A model generated the notes under the pieces. It had not been told where the DNA came from, did not search any database, and saw nothing but the letters and a program-made list of their open reading frames with translations. Source: an uncultured Dehalococcoidia bacterium (GTDB lineage: Bacteria; Chloroflexota; Dehalococcoidia; Lucifugimonadales; UBA3495). From it: 64,000 nt of DNA. The position numbers were made by a program, and so were the translations under genes. Positions 8,323 through 17,556 of the stretch are shown here, piece by piece. Location of the stretch: positions 617,583 to 681,582 of the forward strand of contig CATOSK010000006.1 in the NCBI GenBank assembly GCA_951812535.1, given 5' to 3'. How positions within the stretch are numbered: position 1 is the stretch's first letter; each line of letters opens with the position of its first letter.

Positions 8323-8937
8323 ATGGACTTTATCCGAGAGCTAACCGATGAAGATAAAGAGGGACTGGTCCAAATGGTCGTGGACCTGTACTCGAACAAC
8401 CCCTCCCGCTTGAGAACTGCCCTGCCGGAAGCCGCTGATTTGCTGGATGACTTGGCTTCCGTCGCCGCACGGGACCTAGCATCCAGTCCTTTCGGCCTGA
8501 AATACCGGGAACGGAATTTTCGCCCAGCTTCCCTTCAAGCTGTTTTGGACAGAGCTGCCGACGGTGAGGCTTTGACCAAGGAAGAAGCAGTAGAGACTTT
8601 GGAAGCCGCCGCCGTCCTCGGATATGACGGCTGGCACTTGCGGCACGCGGTCCTGGATGTCGCCAGAGCTGCTTTTGATTTTACGCTGGTTCCGGAAGAA
8701 TCCCGGTCTATCCAGATTCTCAAAGGCGAACAGGTGCATCACACCTACTCCCTGATCAGGGGAATTACCTTGTCCCTAACCTGGGACGGCAAGCTTGTCA
8801 AGATTGACCTCGATACGAAGGAGCTAAAGTATCGCCACCAAGCCCTGTCCATTATCGGCATAGGCAGAGATAAGGACAACGCCACTGACGTTGCCGAGAA
8901 CCATGACGCCTATCTCGAGGAAATATACGGTGAATGA
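8323..8937 (+). CDS. Unknown protein coupled to a PIN-domain nuclease
   Basis: I do not recognise a family for this 204-residue protein. The ATG at 8323 follows GAGGGGAAGGGA; an ATG at 8287 is possible. The sequence is acidic and mostly helical in its first 120 residues (DLLDDLASVAARDLASS; EALTKEEAVETLEAA). A beta-type segment with alternating charges follows (GITLSLTWDGKLVKIDLDTKEL), then an acidic C-terminal tail. Its stop overlaps the start of the PIN gene in ATGA, so the two are almost surely co-translated. Base composition is visibly less GC-rich than the flanking metabolic genes. Position and coupling suggest an antitoxin or regulatory partner, but it is larger than known VapB antitoxins and shows no obvious DNA-binding motif. 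Confidence 0.75.
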   Translation: MDFIRELTDEDKEGLVQMVVDLYSNNPSRLRTALPEAADLLDDLASVAARDLASSPFGLKYRERNFRPASLQAVLDRAADGEALTKEEAVETLEAAAVLGYDGWHLRHAVLDVARAAFDFTLVPEESRSIQILKGEQVHHTYSLIRGITLSLTWDGKLVKIDLDTKELKYRHQALSIIGIGRDKDNATDVAENHDAYLEEIYGE

Positions 8938-9350
8938 GAACGGCTAGAGTTGTGATAGATACCTCGGCTTTCTACGCCATTACATCCGAGGCCGATAGAT
9001 TTCATCAACCAGCAATGGACACCCTCAGAGACTTGGTTGACCAGCGGACGGAGCTTTCTACCACCTCATACGTGCTGGTCGAAACCGGCGCTTTAATTCA
9101 CCGTCGGCTGGGTTTCAATTACTTGACCGATTTTGTGGCGACAGTGCAGAACACCGTCAACGTTTTGTGGATGGACCGGCGTAGTCATTGGATGACTTGG
9201 GAGCGTATGCAAGCCGGAGCCGGCAGCCGGTTGAGTTTCGTGGATTGGTCGGTGATAGTGATGGCGGAACAGACCCGGGCAGCCGTGTTTACCTTCGACT
9301 CCGACTTCGCCAGCGAGGGGCTGACGGTCATCCCTGCCCGCGCGGTCTAG
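8934..9350 (+). CDS. PIN-domain ribonuclease, VapC-like
   Basis: The 138-residue protein has the PIN acidic site: D9 in VVIDTSAFYAI, E50 in YVLVETGALI, D104 in SFVDWSVIVMA and D122/D124 in FTFDSDF. PIN proteins are Mg/Mn-dependent RNases, and VapC toxins cut tRNA or rRNA. Length and motif spacing are typical of stand-alone VapC-like nucleases. The start overlaps the previous stop by four bases. It converges with trpB 12 bp later. Whether it is a toxin depends on what the unusual upstream partner does. Confidence 0.85.
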   Translation: MRTARVVIDTSAFYAITSEADRFHQPAMDTLRDLVDQRTELSTTSYVLVETGALIHRRLGFNYLTDFVATVQNTVNVLWMDRRSHWMTWERMQAGAGSRLSFVDWSVIVMAEQTRAAVFTFDSDFASEGLTVIPARAV

Positions 9351-9361
9351 CCCCCATCCCC

Positions 9362-10570
<1,209 letters not shown>

Positions 10571-10646
10571 GGGGCCTGCCTCCTTGAATTCTGGAAGGGG
10601 ATTCTGGATGAGTGCCCTGGACCGTCCATCATGGATGGCCGGATGG

Positions 10647-11309
10647 TCATACGCTGCGGGCGTTCTGGATAAAGGCTCGAATCTTGTCCGGGTCCTTGAC
10701 GCCGCCGGTCTCGACGCCGCTGGAAACATCGACACCCCAGGGGCGGGCGGATGAGACGGCCGCGGCCACGTTGTCCGGCGTCAGCCCGCCGGCCAGCAGG
10801 AACTCCCGCCCCTGGCGGGACAGTTCGGCGGCGATTGTCCAGTCGAAGGACTGACCGGTGCCTCCCTGCAGGCCGTCGACCATCCGGTCCAGGGTGATCA
10901 GGTGTCCGGCGGCGCGAAACTCGTCCATTGTTGCGGCCCATTCCTCCAGGGCCGCTGGGTCATAATCCAGACCGTCGGGAACATGGAAGACCCGGATGAC
11001 CTCGACGCCGGTCCTGTTCCTCAAGTTGTTGCAGTAGTCCAGCGACTCCCCGCTGCAAAGCTGGGCCAGTCCCATGCCCGCCGCGCATACGGTGTCGGAT
11101 ACCTCATCCAGCGTCTGGTCCGCGAAAATCCCGACCGTCCGCAGAGCCTTGTCCCCGGAAATCGCGGAGCCGATGGTTTGGGCCGTCTCCACCGTTACTT
11201 TCCTGCGCCGCCCGTGGACGAAGATCAGCCCGATGTAGTCGGCTCCTGCCTCCGCCGAGGCGACGGCGTGCTCCGGCTCCTGGACGCTGCAGATTTTGAC
11301 TCGGACCAT
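10647..11309 (-). CDS. trpF: Phosphoribosylanthranilate isomerase TrpF
   Basis: The 220-residue TIM-barrel enzyme starts at ATG 11309, five bases after the trpC stop. It has the catalytic-cysteine segment VKICSVQ (C7), the general-acid region [29 protein letters not shown] and [10 protein letters not shown]. It converts phosphoribosylanthranilate to CdRP. A 76-bp gap separates it from trpB. Confidence 0.95.
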   Translation of the reverse strand: MVRVKICSVQEPEHAVASAEAGADYIGLIFVHGRRRKVTVETAQTIGSAISGDKALRTVGIFADQTLDEVSDTVCAAGMGLAQLCSGESLDYCNNLRNRTGVEVIRVFHVPDGLDYDPAALEEWAATMDEFRAAGHLITLDRMVDGLQGGTGQSFDWTIAAELSRQGREFLLAGGLTPDNVAAAVSSARPWGVDVSSGVETGGVKDPDKIRAFIQNARSV

Positions 11310-11314
11310 CGCGG

Positions 11315-12133
11315 CTAGTTGTCCGCCGTCGGGACCGGAGCGGCCTTTCCGGTCAACTCCCGCACCTTCGATCCGATGTCCGGGGCGGTCACCAGGGCTT
11401 CGCCCACCAGCACCGCCGAAACGCCCAGGGTTTCCAGCCATTCCAGCTGTTCCGGCTTGCTGATGCCGCTCTCGCTGACGATCACCCGGTCGCTGGGAAT
11501 AAGGCTGGCCAAACGCTCGGTGACGGCCAGATCGGTGGTGAAGGTGCGCAGGTCCCGGTTGTTGATGCCGATGATCCGGACGCCGGAGGCCAGGGCTGTT
11601 TCCACCTCTGCTTCGTCGTGCACCTCCACCAGGCATTGCAGCCCCAGCTGTCCCGCCAGCCCCAGCAGGTCGGATAGCTGGGCAGGTTCCAGGATTGCGA
11701 CGATGAGGAGCATGGCGTCGGCCCCGGCGGCCCGGGCCTCCAACACCTGATAGGGGTCGAAGATGAAGTCCTTGCGGAGAATGGGAATGCCGTGGGCGGC
11801 GCCCGATTGCCGGATCTGGACTATGTGGTCCAGCTCACCCTGGAAGCGCGGGTCGGTCAGCACCGACAGAGCCGACGCTCCGTTGCTCGCGTAGGCCCCG
11901 GCGATTACCACCGGGTCGAAGTCGGGACACAGCAATCCCCTCGACGGAGACGCCTTCTTGACCTCGGCAATCAGCCTCACGCCGCCCTGGGAAAGGGCCC
12001 CGCTGAAGTCCAGGGTTTCCGGCCGCTCGGCAATAAGCCGCTCCAGCTCGGCAACGGACACCGCCTCCTTCTGGGCGGCCAACTCCTGCCGCTTCTCCGC
12101 GACGATCTTGTCCAGAATGCTGGGAGTGGTCAC
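11315..12133 (-). CDS. trpC: Indole-3-glycerol-phosphate synthase TrpC
   Basis: The 272-residue protein shows the TrpC features LIAEVKKASPSRG (catalytic lysine near 59-60), LRKDFIFDPYQV, GINNRDLRTF and the phosphate-binding VSESGI. It decarboxylates and cyclises CdRP to indole-3-glycerol phosphate. It starts at GTG, which overlaps the stop of the preceding PD-(D/E)XK-like gene (GTGA), with GGAGG eight bases upstream inside that gene. It is therefore translationally coupled to a gene with no known role in tryptophan synthesis. Confidence 0.95.
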   Translation of the reverse strand: MTTPSILDKIVAEKRQELAAQKEAVSVAELERLIAERPETLDFSGALSQGGVRLIAEVKKASPSRGLLCPDFDPVVIAGAYASNGASALSVLTDPRFQGELDHIVQIRQSGAAHGIPILRKDFIFDPYQVLEARAAGADAMLLIVAILEPAQLSDLLGLAGQLGLQCLVEVHDEAEVETALASGVRIIGINNRDLRTFTTDLAVTERLASLIPSDRVIVSESGISKPEQLEWLETLGVSAVLVGEALVTAPDIGSKVRELTGKAAPVPTADN

Positions 12134-13116
12134 GCGGGGGCCTCCTGATGACTACGATTGAAAGCAAACTGCAAATCGGCGGTTCGGTCCTCCAAGTTGG
12201 AGCGCAAGTTGATTTGGCCGGTCAGCCGCCTCTCGGCTAACCGGACTCCCATGACTGCCGGAATTGCTGCGGCCCCCAACCCGGTTGCGGCCAAGGCCGT
12301 CCCGAGTGTGCCGTATGTGGTTGACCGAGCCAACCGTTGTCCTCCACTGCGCGCCGCTTGCCTCAGTGTCGCTCGGCCGGTCAAGTATTGCCGTCCTTCG
12401 ATTACCACAACCACAAGTGCCGACCCAATTGGAATGACGTCGACGGCAAATTCGGTTGCATGGTGGAGTACGTTTTCTAGGGCACTGTCAGCCAAATCAT
12501 CCATTTGTTCTTCGGTCTCATTTGTCAATCGCTCGAAAGAAAGGCCGGTGCCAAGGACTTCCTCGGAAGTGCTGTCCAGATTATCAGGCACAGCCACTGG
12601 AATCTTCGGGTTTTCGCGCAGTGCTTTCCACACAGGGGCCATTGTTTTAGTGGCCTTAAGCTGGATCTGCTCATCTATTTCGTCATATTGGTCAACTATT
12701 TCCAGATCCCAATCCTCCTGGTATTCATCCTCGGCCAAGCGAGCCATCTGCCCGAGGTCTAGTCTTAATTCCCCAAGTGTTTCCCCTGCATTAAGCCGAT
12801 TTCTGACAAGAACCTCAAAATACTTTCCTTTGACACCATTAATATATCCGGTCAAGGAATCGTCGGAATTTCCGACTAGCGATTCCAAGTCGACTGTTGG
12901 ATACTGCAGGCGGAACGCTTCGCGCAGTTGGGGATTTACTTCGGGTTCAAGCCCCAGGTTGATGATGTCATCGATTGCTATGTCGGCGGCGATGGCGGCC
13001 AATTCCAGGATCTCTCGCTCGTTCCGCAGCCGGTAGCGCTCCGCGAGTTCCAGCAATGAGTCCTGGCTTCCCGGTGGGTAATCACCTGCTATGGCGATTA
13101 GTTCGCTGTATGCCAC
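12130..13116 (-). CDS. Unknown protein with a PD-(D/E)XK-like motif and glycine-rich hydrophobic region, inside the trp operon
   Basis: I do not recognise a named family for this 328-residue protein. Residues 93-154 resemble a PD-(D/E)XK nuclease core: a helix GVKGKYFEVLVRNRL with E101, then DWDLEIV (D137), then IQLKAT (Q152-x-K154), the Q-x-K variant of the motif. Residues 220-240 and 268-296 are hydrophobic, the second glycine/alanine-rich like a glycine zipper, so membrane insertion is possible. The start is GTG, seven bases after the previous gene, and the stop overlaps trpC in GTGA. Base composition is lower in GC than in the trp genes. Nuclease activity is inference from motif spacing alone. 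Confidence 0.8.
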   Translation of the reverse strand: MAYSELIAIAGDYPPGSQDSLLELAERYRLRNEREILELAAIAADIAIDDIINLGLEPEVNPQLREAFRLQYPTVDLESLVGNSDDSLTGYINGVKGKYFEVLVRNRLNAGETLGELRLDLGQMARLAEDEYQEDWDLEIVDQYDEIDEQIQLKATKTMAPVWKALRENPKIPVAVPDNLDSTSEEVLGTGLSFERLTNETEEQMDDLADSALENVLHHATEFAVDVIPIGSALVVVVIEGRQYLTGRATLRQAARSGGQRLARSTTYGTLGTALAATGLGAAAIPAVMGVRLAERRLTGQINLRSNLEDRTADLQFAFNRSHQEAPA

Positions 13117-13123
13117 GACTCGC

Positions 13124-13555
13124 CTACCTGATCCCGTCTGAGTCGCTGTCTGCTTGATCGGCGAGCATTCGCTCTATGGAAGCCAGCCGGGCAGATAGTT
13201 GGGCTTGGGTCTCGCGGATTTCATCAATGGACTGTTCGATGGTGGTCAATCGTTGGGCCGTATCGGCCTGGTCACGGTGCAGGCCGAGCACCACCCTTGT
13301 CACAGCATCGGTGAATTCGTCGAACTGACGAATATCAGCCCCGGTCAGAACTTCACTGGAGGTTCGCACGGTCTGTCGCGCCGAATCCAGTTGTTCCGAC
13401 ATTCCGGCGCGCTCCGCCTGTGCCGTAAGCGCTTCGTCGGCTCTCTCCACGCTTTGACGGACAACTTCCCGCCCGCGGTTGAATCTTTGGGAAAACCGTG
13501 ACCCCAAGCCCGATTGCTGTTGGTCTTCTTCTTGATTTTGCTCGGGAGTTGTCAT
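13124..13555 (-). CDS. Small coiled-coil protein inside the trp operon
   Basis: This 143-residue polar protein has a Gln/Glu-rich disordered N-terminus (1-16), an amphipathic middle and a strong coiled coil near 95-133 (TIEQSIDEIRETQAQLSARL). No enzyme motif is visible. It starts 17 bp after trpD and ends seven bases before the PD-(D/E)XK-like gene, so the two inserted genes travel as a pair in the operon. A scaffold or partner role for the larger protein is possible. It shares the lower-GC composition of its partner. Confidence 0.75.
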   Translation of the reverse strand: MTTPEQNQEEDQQQSGLGSRFSQRFNRGREVVRQSVERADEALTAQAERAGMSEQLDSARQTVRTSSEVLTGADIRQFDEFTDAVTRVVLGLHRDQADTAQRLTTIEQSIDEIRETQAQLSARLASIERMLADQADSDSDGIR

Positions 13556-13572
13556 CTCAATCTCTCTCTGCC

Positions 13573-14589
13573 TTACTTCCCCAACCGCTGGCTCAGCTCC
13601 ACCAGCGCGTCCACCTTGGCCAGGGCTGCGCCGCTCTCAACGACCTCCGCTGCCAGCGCGATGCCCTCGGATATGGTGGCGGCCCGGTCGGCGGCCATCA
13701 GCGCGGCGCCGCTGTTCAGCAGCACCACGTCCCGGATGGGGCCGGTCTGTCCAGAGAACACCGCCCGCATCGTCGCGGCGTTAGCGTCCTTGTCCCCGCC
13801 GCCGATGTCCTCCAGCGTTGCCGGTGGAAGGCCGGTGTCCTGCACCGACAGGGTCCAGTCCCTGATCTCTCCGTTCACCAGTTCCCACCCGAAGCTGTCG
13901 GCGGAGAGGGTGAGTTCGTCGAGGCCGTCCTTTCCGTGGATGATTATGGCGTGGTGGACGCCCAGCAGGCGCAGCACCTGGGCCATCTTCCCGCCGAGAG
14001 CGGCCTGGGCGACTCCAAGGAGCTGGGTCTGGGCCCGGGCCGGATTGGTCAGCGGGCCGAGCACGTTGAAGACGGTGCGGATGCCGATTTCCCGCCGCAC
14101 CGGCGCCGCGTAGCGCATGGCCGGATGGAACGCCGGGGCGAACATGAATCCCATCCCGACTTCCTCGATGCACCGGGCCACTCCCTCGGGAGGAAGGTCG
14201 ATCTTCACGCCAAGCGCTTCCAGGACGTCGGCGCTGCCGCAGGCGCTGGATGCCGCCCGGTTGCCGTGCTTGGCGACCTTCACTCCGGCTCCCGCCGCGA
14301 CGAAGGCCGCCGCGGTGGAGATGTTGAAGGTGTTCTTGCCGTCTCCTCCGGTGCCGCAGGTGTCAAGGAGCATCCCGGATACTTCCACCGGAAGGGCCTT
14401 GTCGCGCATCACCGTGGCCATGCCGGCGATTTCCTCCGGCGTCTCTCCCTTCAGGCTGAGGGCGGTGAGGAACGATCCCAGCTGGGCCGGCGTGGCCTCC
14501 CCTTCCATGATTTCCTGCATCACGGTGGTGGCCTCGTCCAGGTTCAGCGACTGGCCGGAAAATATGGCGGTGATGGCTTCCCTGATCAT
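13573..14589 (-). CDS. trpD: Anthranilate phosphoribosyltransferase TrpD
   Basis: The 338-residue protein carries the PRPP-binding DTCGTGGDGKNTFN (76-89), KHGNRAASS (108-116), the Mg-binding DELTLS region and GPLTNPA. It transfers phosphoribose to anthranilate. It is the first trp gene here; trpE and trpG are not in the window. A terminator for the upstream KOW gene ends about 90 bp before its start, so the trp cluster should have its own promoter, though none stands out. Confidence 0.96.
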   Translation of the reverse strand: MIREAITAIFSGQSLNLDEATTVMQEIMEGEATPAQLGSFLTALSLKGETPEEIAGMATVMRDKALPVEVSGMLLDTCGTGGDGKNTFNISTAAAFVAAGAGVKVAKHGNRAASSACGSADVLEALGVKIDLPPEGVARCIEEVGMGFMFAPAFHPAMRYAAPVRREIGIRTVFNVLGPLTNPARAQTQLLGVAQAALGGKMAQVLRLLGVHHAIIIHGKDGLDELTLSADSFGWELVNGEIRDWTLSVQDTGLPPATLEDIGGGDKDANAATMRAVFSGQTGPIRDVVLLNSGAALMAADRAATISEGIALAAEVVESGAALAKVDALVELSQRLGK

Positions 14590-14676
14590 TGGCAGGCTCC
14601 CGGTTCAAGTGGCGTCGTTCATTATCCGGCCTATCCCCGGCAGTGTAAACCGGGTCTTCCCCGGGCGGCATGGGCC

Positions 14677-14709
14677 AAAAAAGGGACGCCGGGTGATTCC
14701 CGGCGCCCC
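14677..14709 (-). terminator. Rho-independent terminator after the KOW-like gene
   Basis: On the - strand the arms GGGCGCCGGG and CCCGGCGTCCC pair around a 5-nt loop and are followed directly by TTTTTT. It separates the small gene at 14775-14954 from trpD. Confidence 0.75.
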
Positions 14710-14774
14710 GATAAACTCGGACGAACCTCGGCTGGTCCGGCGGCAGTCCGCCGGTCATGCCGGAAAGGCGGGAC

Positions 14775-14954
14775 TTAGACCGGCTCGCAGAACCACTTGT
14801 GCAGAGGGGGGCTTACCTCGCCGTCCTCGTCGCAGGTGATCCAGACCTCGCTGCCGCTCACGAACTTGACGGTGCCGGTAGCGCCGACGCGATACTTGCT
14901 CCGGTCGTTCAGCCTCACCTTGTCACCGACTTTGATCTGTTGCTGCTGCTGCAT
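14775..14954 (-). CDS. Small KOW/SH3-like protein (59 aa)
   Basis: This short gene has ATG at 14954 behind AGGAGG and ends in TAA at 14775. After a run of five glutamines (residues 2-6) comes IKVGDKVRLNDRSKYRVGATG, a typical KOW/SH3-type beta-barrel start, then TVKFVSGSEVWITCDEDG and a C-terminal WFCEPV. Such small barrels bind RNA, DNA or protein; the exact role is unknown. The strong ribosome site, the terminator behind it and the separate leader support a real gene. The leader contains two tandem copies of the dispersed 63-bp repeat. Confidence 0.8.
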   Translation of the reverse strand: MQQQQQIKVGDKVRLNDRSKYRVGATGTVKFVSGSEVWITCDEDGEVSPPLHKWFCEPV

Positions 14955-14966
14955 TTTCCTCCTCCT

Positions 14967-15030
14967 TTGTTCTCAGGGTCGCCGCTTTCGCCCCCGATTG
15001 AGGTTACTTGTCCAAGGGGGCCGGGGGGCT
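14967..15030 (+). repeat. Dispersed 63-bp structured repeat, copy B
   Basis: It begins TTGTTCTCAGGGTCGCC and ends with a G-run and GGCT. GCCCCC and GGGGGC can pair around GATTGAGGTTACTTGTCCAA. It is directly joined to copy C in the 5' leader of the KOW gene, in antisense orientation to that gene. Confidence 0.88.
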
Positions 15031-15093
15031 TGTTCTTAGGGTCGCCGTTTTCGCCCCCAATTGAGGCAACTTGTCTGAGAGGGCTGGGCGGCT
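15030..15093 (+). repeat. Dispersed 63-bp structured repeat, copy C (tandem with B)
   Basis: It begins TTGTTCTTAGGGTCGCC exactly 63 bp after copy B begins and ends GCTGGGCGGCT. It differs from B at scattered positions, so the duplication is not very recent, or the two copies inserted separately at one target. Confidence 0.88.
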
Positions 15094-15209
15094 CCGCGTT
15101 GGGGTTGAGCGCTTGGGACGGACGCTCATCCTTGTCAAGAACATCTCTAATTTATCAGATTATACCCCGCTAGTTAATAGGCAGGTACGCCCCGCTCAAA
15201 ACCGAATTC

Positions 15210-16814
15210 CTATCCCTCGAAGGGAGTGGGCATCATTCCCACCGGCACCTCGATGAGAGTGGGACGGTTTCCGTCGATGGCCTCCTTGATGGCCGCTTCA
15301 AGCCCTTCCGGTCCCTCGGCCTGCATCCCTAGGGCGCCGTAAGCTTCCGCCAGCTTCATGAAGTCCGGGTTGTGCAGGTCTACTCCGTACGTCCGGGAAT
15401 TGAACCGGTTTACCTGGTCGCGCAGCACGTTTCCGTAAGCGCCGTCGTTGAACACCACGACCACCGCGTTTATCCCGTAATTCACGGCGGTCGACAGCTC
15501 CTGCGAGTTGAACATGAACCCGCCGTCGCCGGAGAGGGCCACCACCGCCTTGTCCGGTTGGGCCACCTTGGCTCCCAGCGCCACCGGAAAGGCGTAGCCC
15601 AGGTTGCCCGAGTAGGACGAGGTCAGGAAGGTCTGGGGCTGGTAGGTCGGAAAGAACCCGCGTGCGTAGTATCCCATCTGGGTCATCCCGGAAATCAGGA
15701 TGCCGTCGTCGGGCATGGCCGATCGCACCGCCTCCAGCAGGGACTCCTGGGGTTCGGGGCGGAGCGCCGTCTCGGCCCGCCGCTTCCGCAGCTCCGCCGT
15801 ATCTGCCGAGTAGTCGGGACGGGCCGGAGCCAGGGCGGAAAGTTCCCGGTGCATCCCTTCCAGGGTTTCCCTGGCGTCTCCCACTATCCTGAAAGTGTTC
15901 TCATAGTTGCGGCCCGCCTCGGTCTCGTCGATGTCAATCTGCACCACCCGCTGCCCGTTGAGCCAGGCCGGGAAGGCCAACCGGGTGCCGACCGCCAGGA
16001 TGACGTCGAAGTTGGGTGACTCCTTGGCCACCGGGTCGTTCCTCAGCCGCAGCGATCCCAGGGCCAGCGGGTGGCGGTCGGAGATGGCCCCCTTGCCTTC
16101 GGCGGTCGTGACCACCGGCGCCTGCAAATGCTCGGCCACCCTCTGCAGTTGCTCCGACGCTCCCGAGGATATGACCCCGCCACCGGCCCAGATGAGGGGG
16201 CGGGACGACTCGGACAGGATCCGCGCTCCTTCCTTGACTGCTGCGGTGTCCGCACTGGGACGGGGATACTGCTCCGGCTCCAGGAGGTCGATGTCCGCCT
16301 CTTGGGCCAGCGTTTCCGGCGGAATCTCGATCTCCACCGGGCGGGGACGGCCCGTCTTCAGGTGGTAGAAGCTCTCGTGGACCGCCTCGGGGATCTCCGC
16401 GGGGTCCAGGATGCGGCGGGCGTGCTTGGTGACCGGCTTGACCAGGTCAATCTGGTCATTGACCTCGTGCAGCATTCCCCGGTCCGCGCCGATGAGGTCC
16501 CGCTCAATCTGTCCGGAGACTACCAGTATGGGAGACGAGGCGGCGTAGGCGGTGGACATTCCCGAGGTGGCGTTGAGCAGTCCGGGCCCTGGCACCACCA
16601 TGGCGACGCCGATGCCGCCGCCGGCGCGGGAGAATCCGTCGGCCATGTAGGTCGTCGCCTGCTCGTGGCGGGTGGTGATGAAGCGGATCTCCGGCTGGTC
16701 GTACAGCCCGTCTATGGCGTGATACAGCTGCACCCCGGGCAACCCGAAAATCACCCGCACTCCTTCCAGGTACAGCGACCTGGCCAACGCTTGTCCTCCC
16801 GTCATTTGCGGCAT
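15210..16814 (-). CDS. Thiamine diphosphate-dependent enzyme, acetolactate-synthase-like
   Basis: The 534-residue protein has the three-domain ThDP fold of acetolactate synthase, benzoylformate decarboxylase and oxalyl-CoA decarboxylase. The activating glutamate is in RHEQATTYMADGF, the central domain holds LIWAGGGVISSGA, and the ThDP-Mg motif is LSGDGGFMFN, ending in VVFNDGAYG. The start ATG has AAGAGGA seven bases upstream. There is no regulatory ilvN subunit nearby, and no ilvC or leuA, so a catabolic or carboligase role (for example glyoxylate or 2-oxo acid chemistry) is as likely as valine synthesis. It is probably a single-gene unit. Confidence 0.85.
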   Translation of the reverse strand: MPQMTGGQALARSLYLEGVRVIFGLPGVQLYHAIDGLYDQPEIRFITTRHEQATTYMADGFSRAGGGIGVAMVVPGPGLLNATSGMSTAYAASSPILVVSGQIERDLIGADRGMLHEVNDQIDLVKPVTKHARRILDPAEIPEAVHESFYHLKTGRPRPVEIEIPPETLAQEADIDLLEPEQYPRPSADTAAVKEGARILSESSRPLIWAGGGVISSGASEQLQRVAEHLQAPVVTTAEGKGAISDRHPLALGSLRLRNDPVAKESPNFDVILAVGTRLAFPAWLNGQRVVQIDIDETEAGRNYENTFRIVGDARETLEGMHRELSALAPARPDYSADTAELRKRRAETALRPEPQESLLEAVRSAMPDDGILISGMTQMGYYARGFFPTYQPQTFLTSSYSGNLGYAFPVALGAKVAQPDKAVVALSGDGGFMFNSQELSTAVNYGINAVVVVFNDGAYGNVLRDQVNRFNSRTYGVDLHNPDFMKLAEAYGALGMQAEGPEGLEAAIKEAIDGNRPTLIEVPVGMMPTPFEG

Positions 16815-16971
16815 ATAACAGTCCTCTTGGTGGGAAATGGGGCCCCGCCGGACGGTTCGTTCTACAGTTCACCGGCGGCCTTCGGAATTGTACATGACCG
16901 GCTCCGGGCAGTCCATTGAACGAGAAGGAGGAGAGGATGTGGAACGATGACTGTTCCGAAATGAGAGAAAA

Positions 16972-17556
16972 TCACGACCCGCCCGGCGATTTTTGTCCTT
17001 GGAACTGGGAGGCGGGTCCTCCGTTTCCGGATTCGCCCACACGTTCGAAGATCAGCTGGCAGATTCGCAGTTCGTACGGCCGCAGTTTGATTGGCCAAGG
17101 CCCCAGGTTGACCATTTCCAAGGCTATCCTGCCTCGCCAGCCCGCATGGATCGTTGGCGCCGTCAGATGGACTGCGAGTCCCATGCGGGCCAGGGTGCTG
17201 CGGCCCTCCACTCGGGCGGCAATGCCGGACTCCGACGGCAATACCACGCTTTCGTATGTAATGCCCAGCACAAAATCACCGGGATGGATGGTGTGACATC
17301 CCTCAGAATCAGTCTCGGCCAGAACCATGTATTGCCGGGTTAATTCCGAATAACTTTCCAGCTTGGCAGCGTCAACGGTGTTGTCCATTCCCAGACTGCG
17401 AATGTGGTTTATCCTGTCGCTGTCCCAGCGCTGGAAAACGTCGCCCATCCGCAGATCTACCGAAGTAGAGGAGTATTGGATCGCTTCAGGAGCGGGGTCA
17501 ATGACGATGACTCCCTGCTCCAGCGCCGTCCTTATCTCCCCGCTCCCGAGGATCAC
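16972..17556 (-). CDS. dcd: dCTP deaminase
   Basis: The 194-residue protein is of the trimeric dUTPase/dCTP deaminase fold. The family motifs ARVEGRSTLARMGL (about 114-127), HAGWRGRIALEMVN (catalytic Glu about 147) and the C-terminal LRICQLIFERV plus SQFQGQ are present. It deaminates dCTP to dUTP, or to dUMP in bifunctional members; which one cannot be decided by eye. The start is GTG and overlaps the stop of the upstream small gene (GTGA), showing co-translation. Confidence 0.9.
   Translation of the reverse strand: MILGSGEIRTALEQGVIVIDPAPEAIQYSSTSVDLRMGDVFQRWDSDRINHIRSLGMDNTVDAAKLESYSELTRQYMVLAETDSEGCHTIHPGDFVLGITYESVVLPSESGIAARVEGRSTLARMGLAVHLTAPTIHAGWRGRIALEMVNLGPWPIKLRPYELRICQLIFERVGESGNGGPASQFQGQKSPGGS

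Noticed and set aside
14967..15093. CRISPR array
   Set aside because: There are only two repeat units with no spacer between them, and no cas gene in the window.
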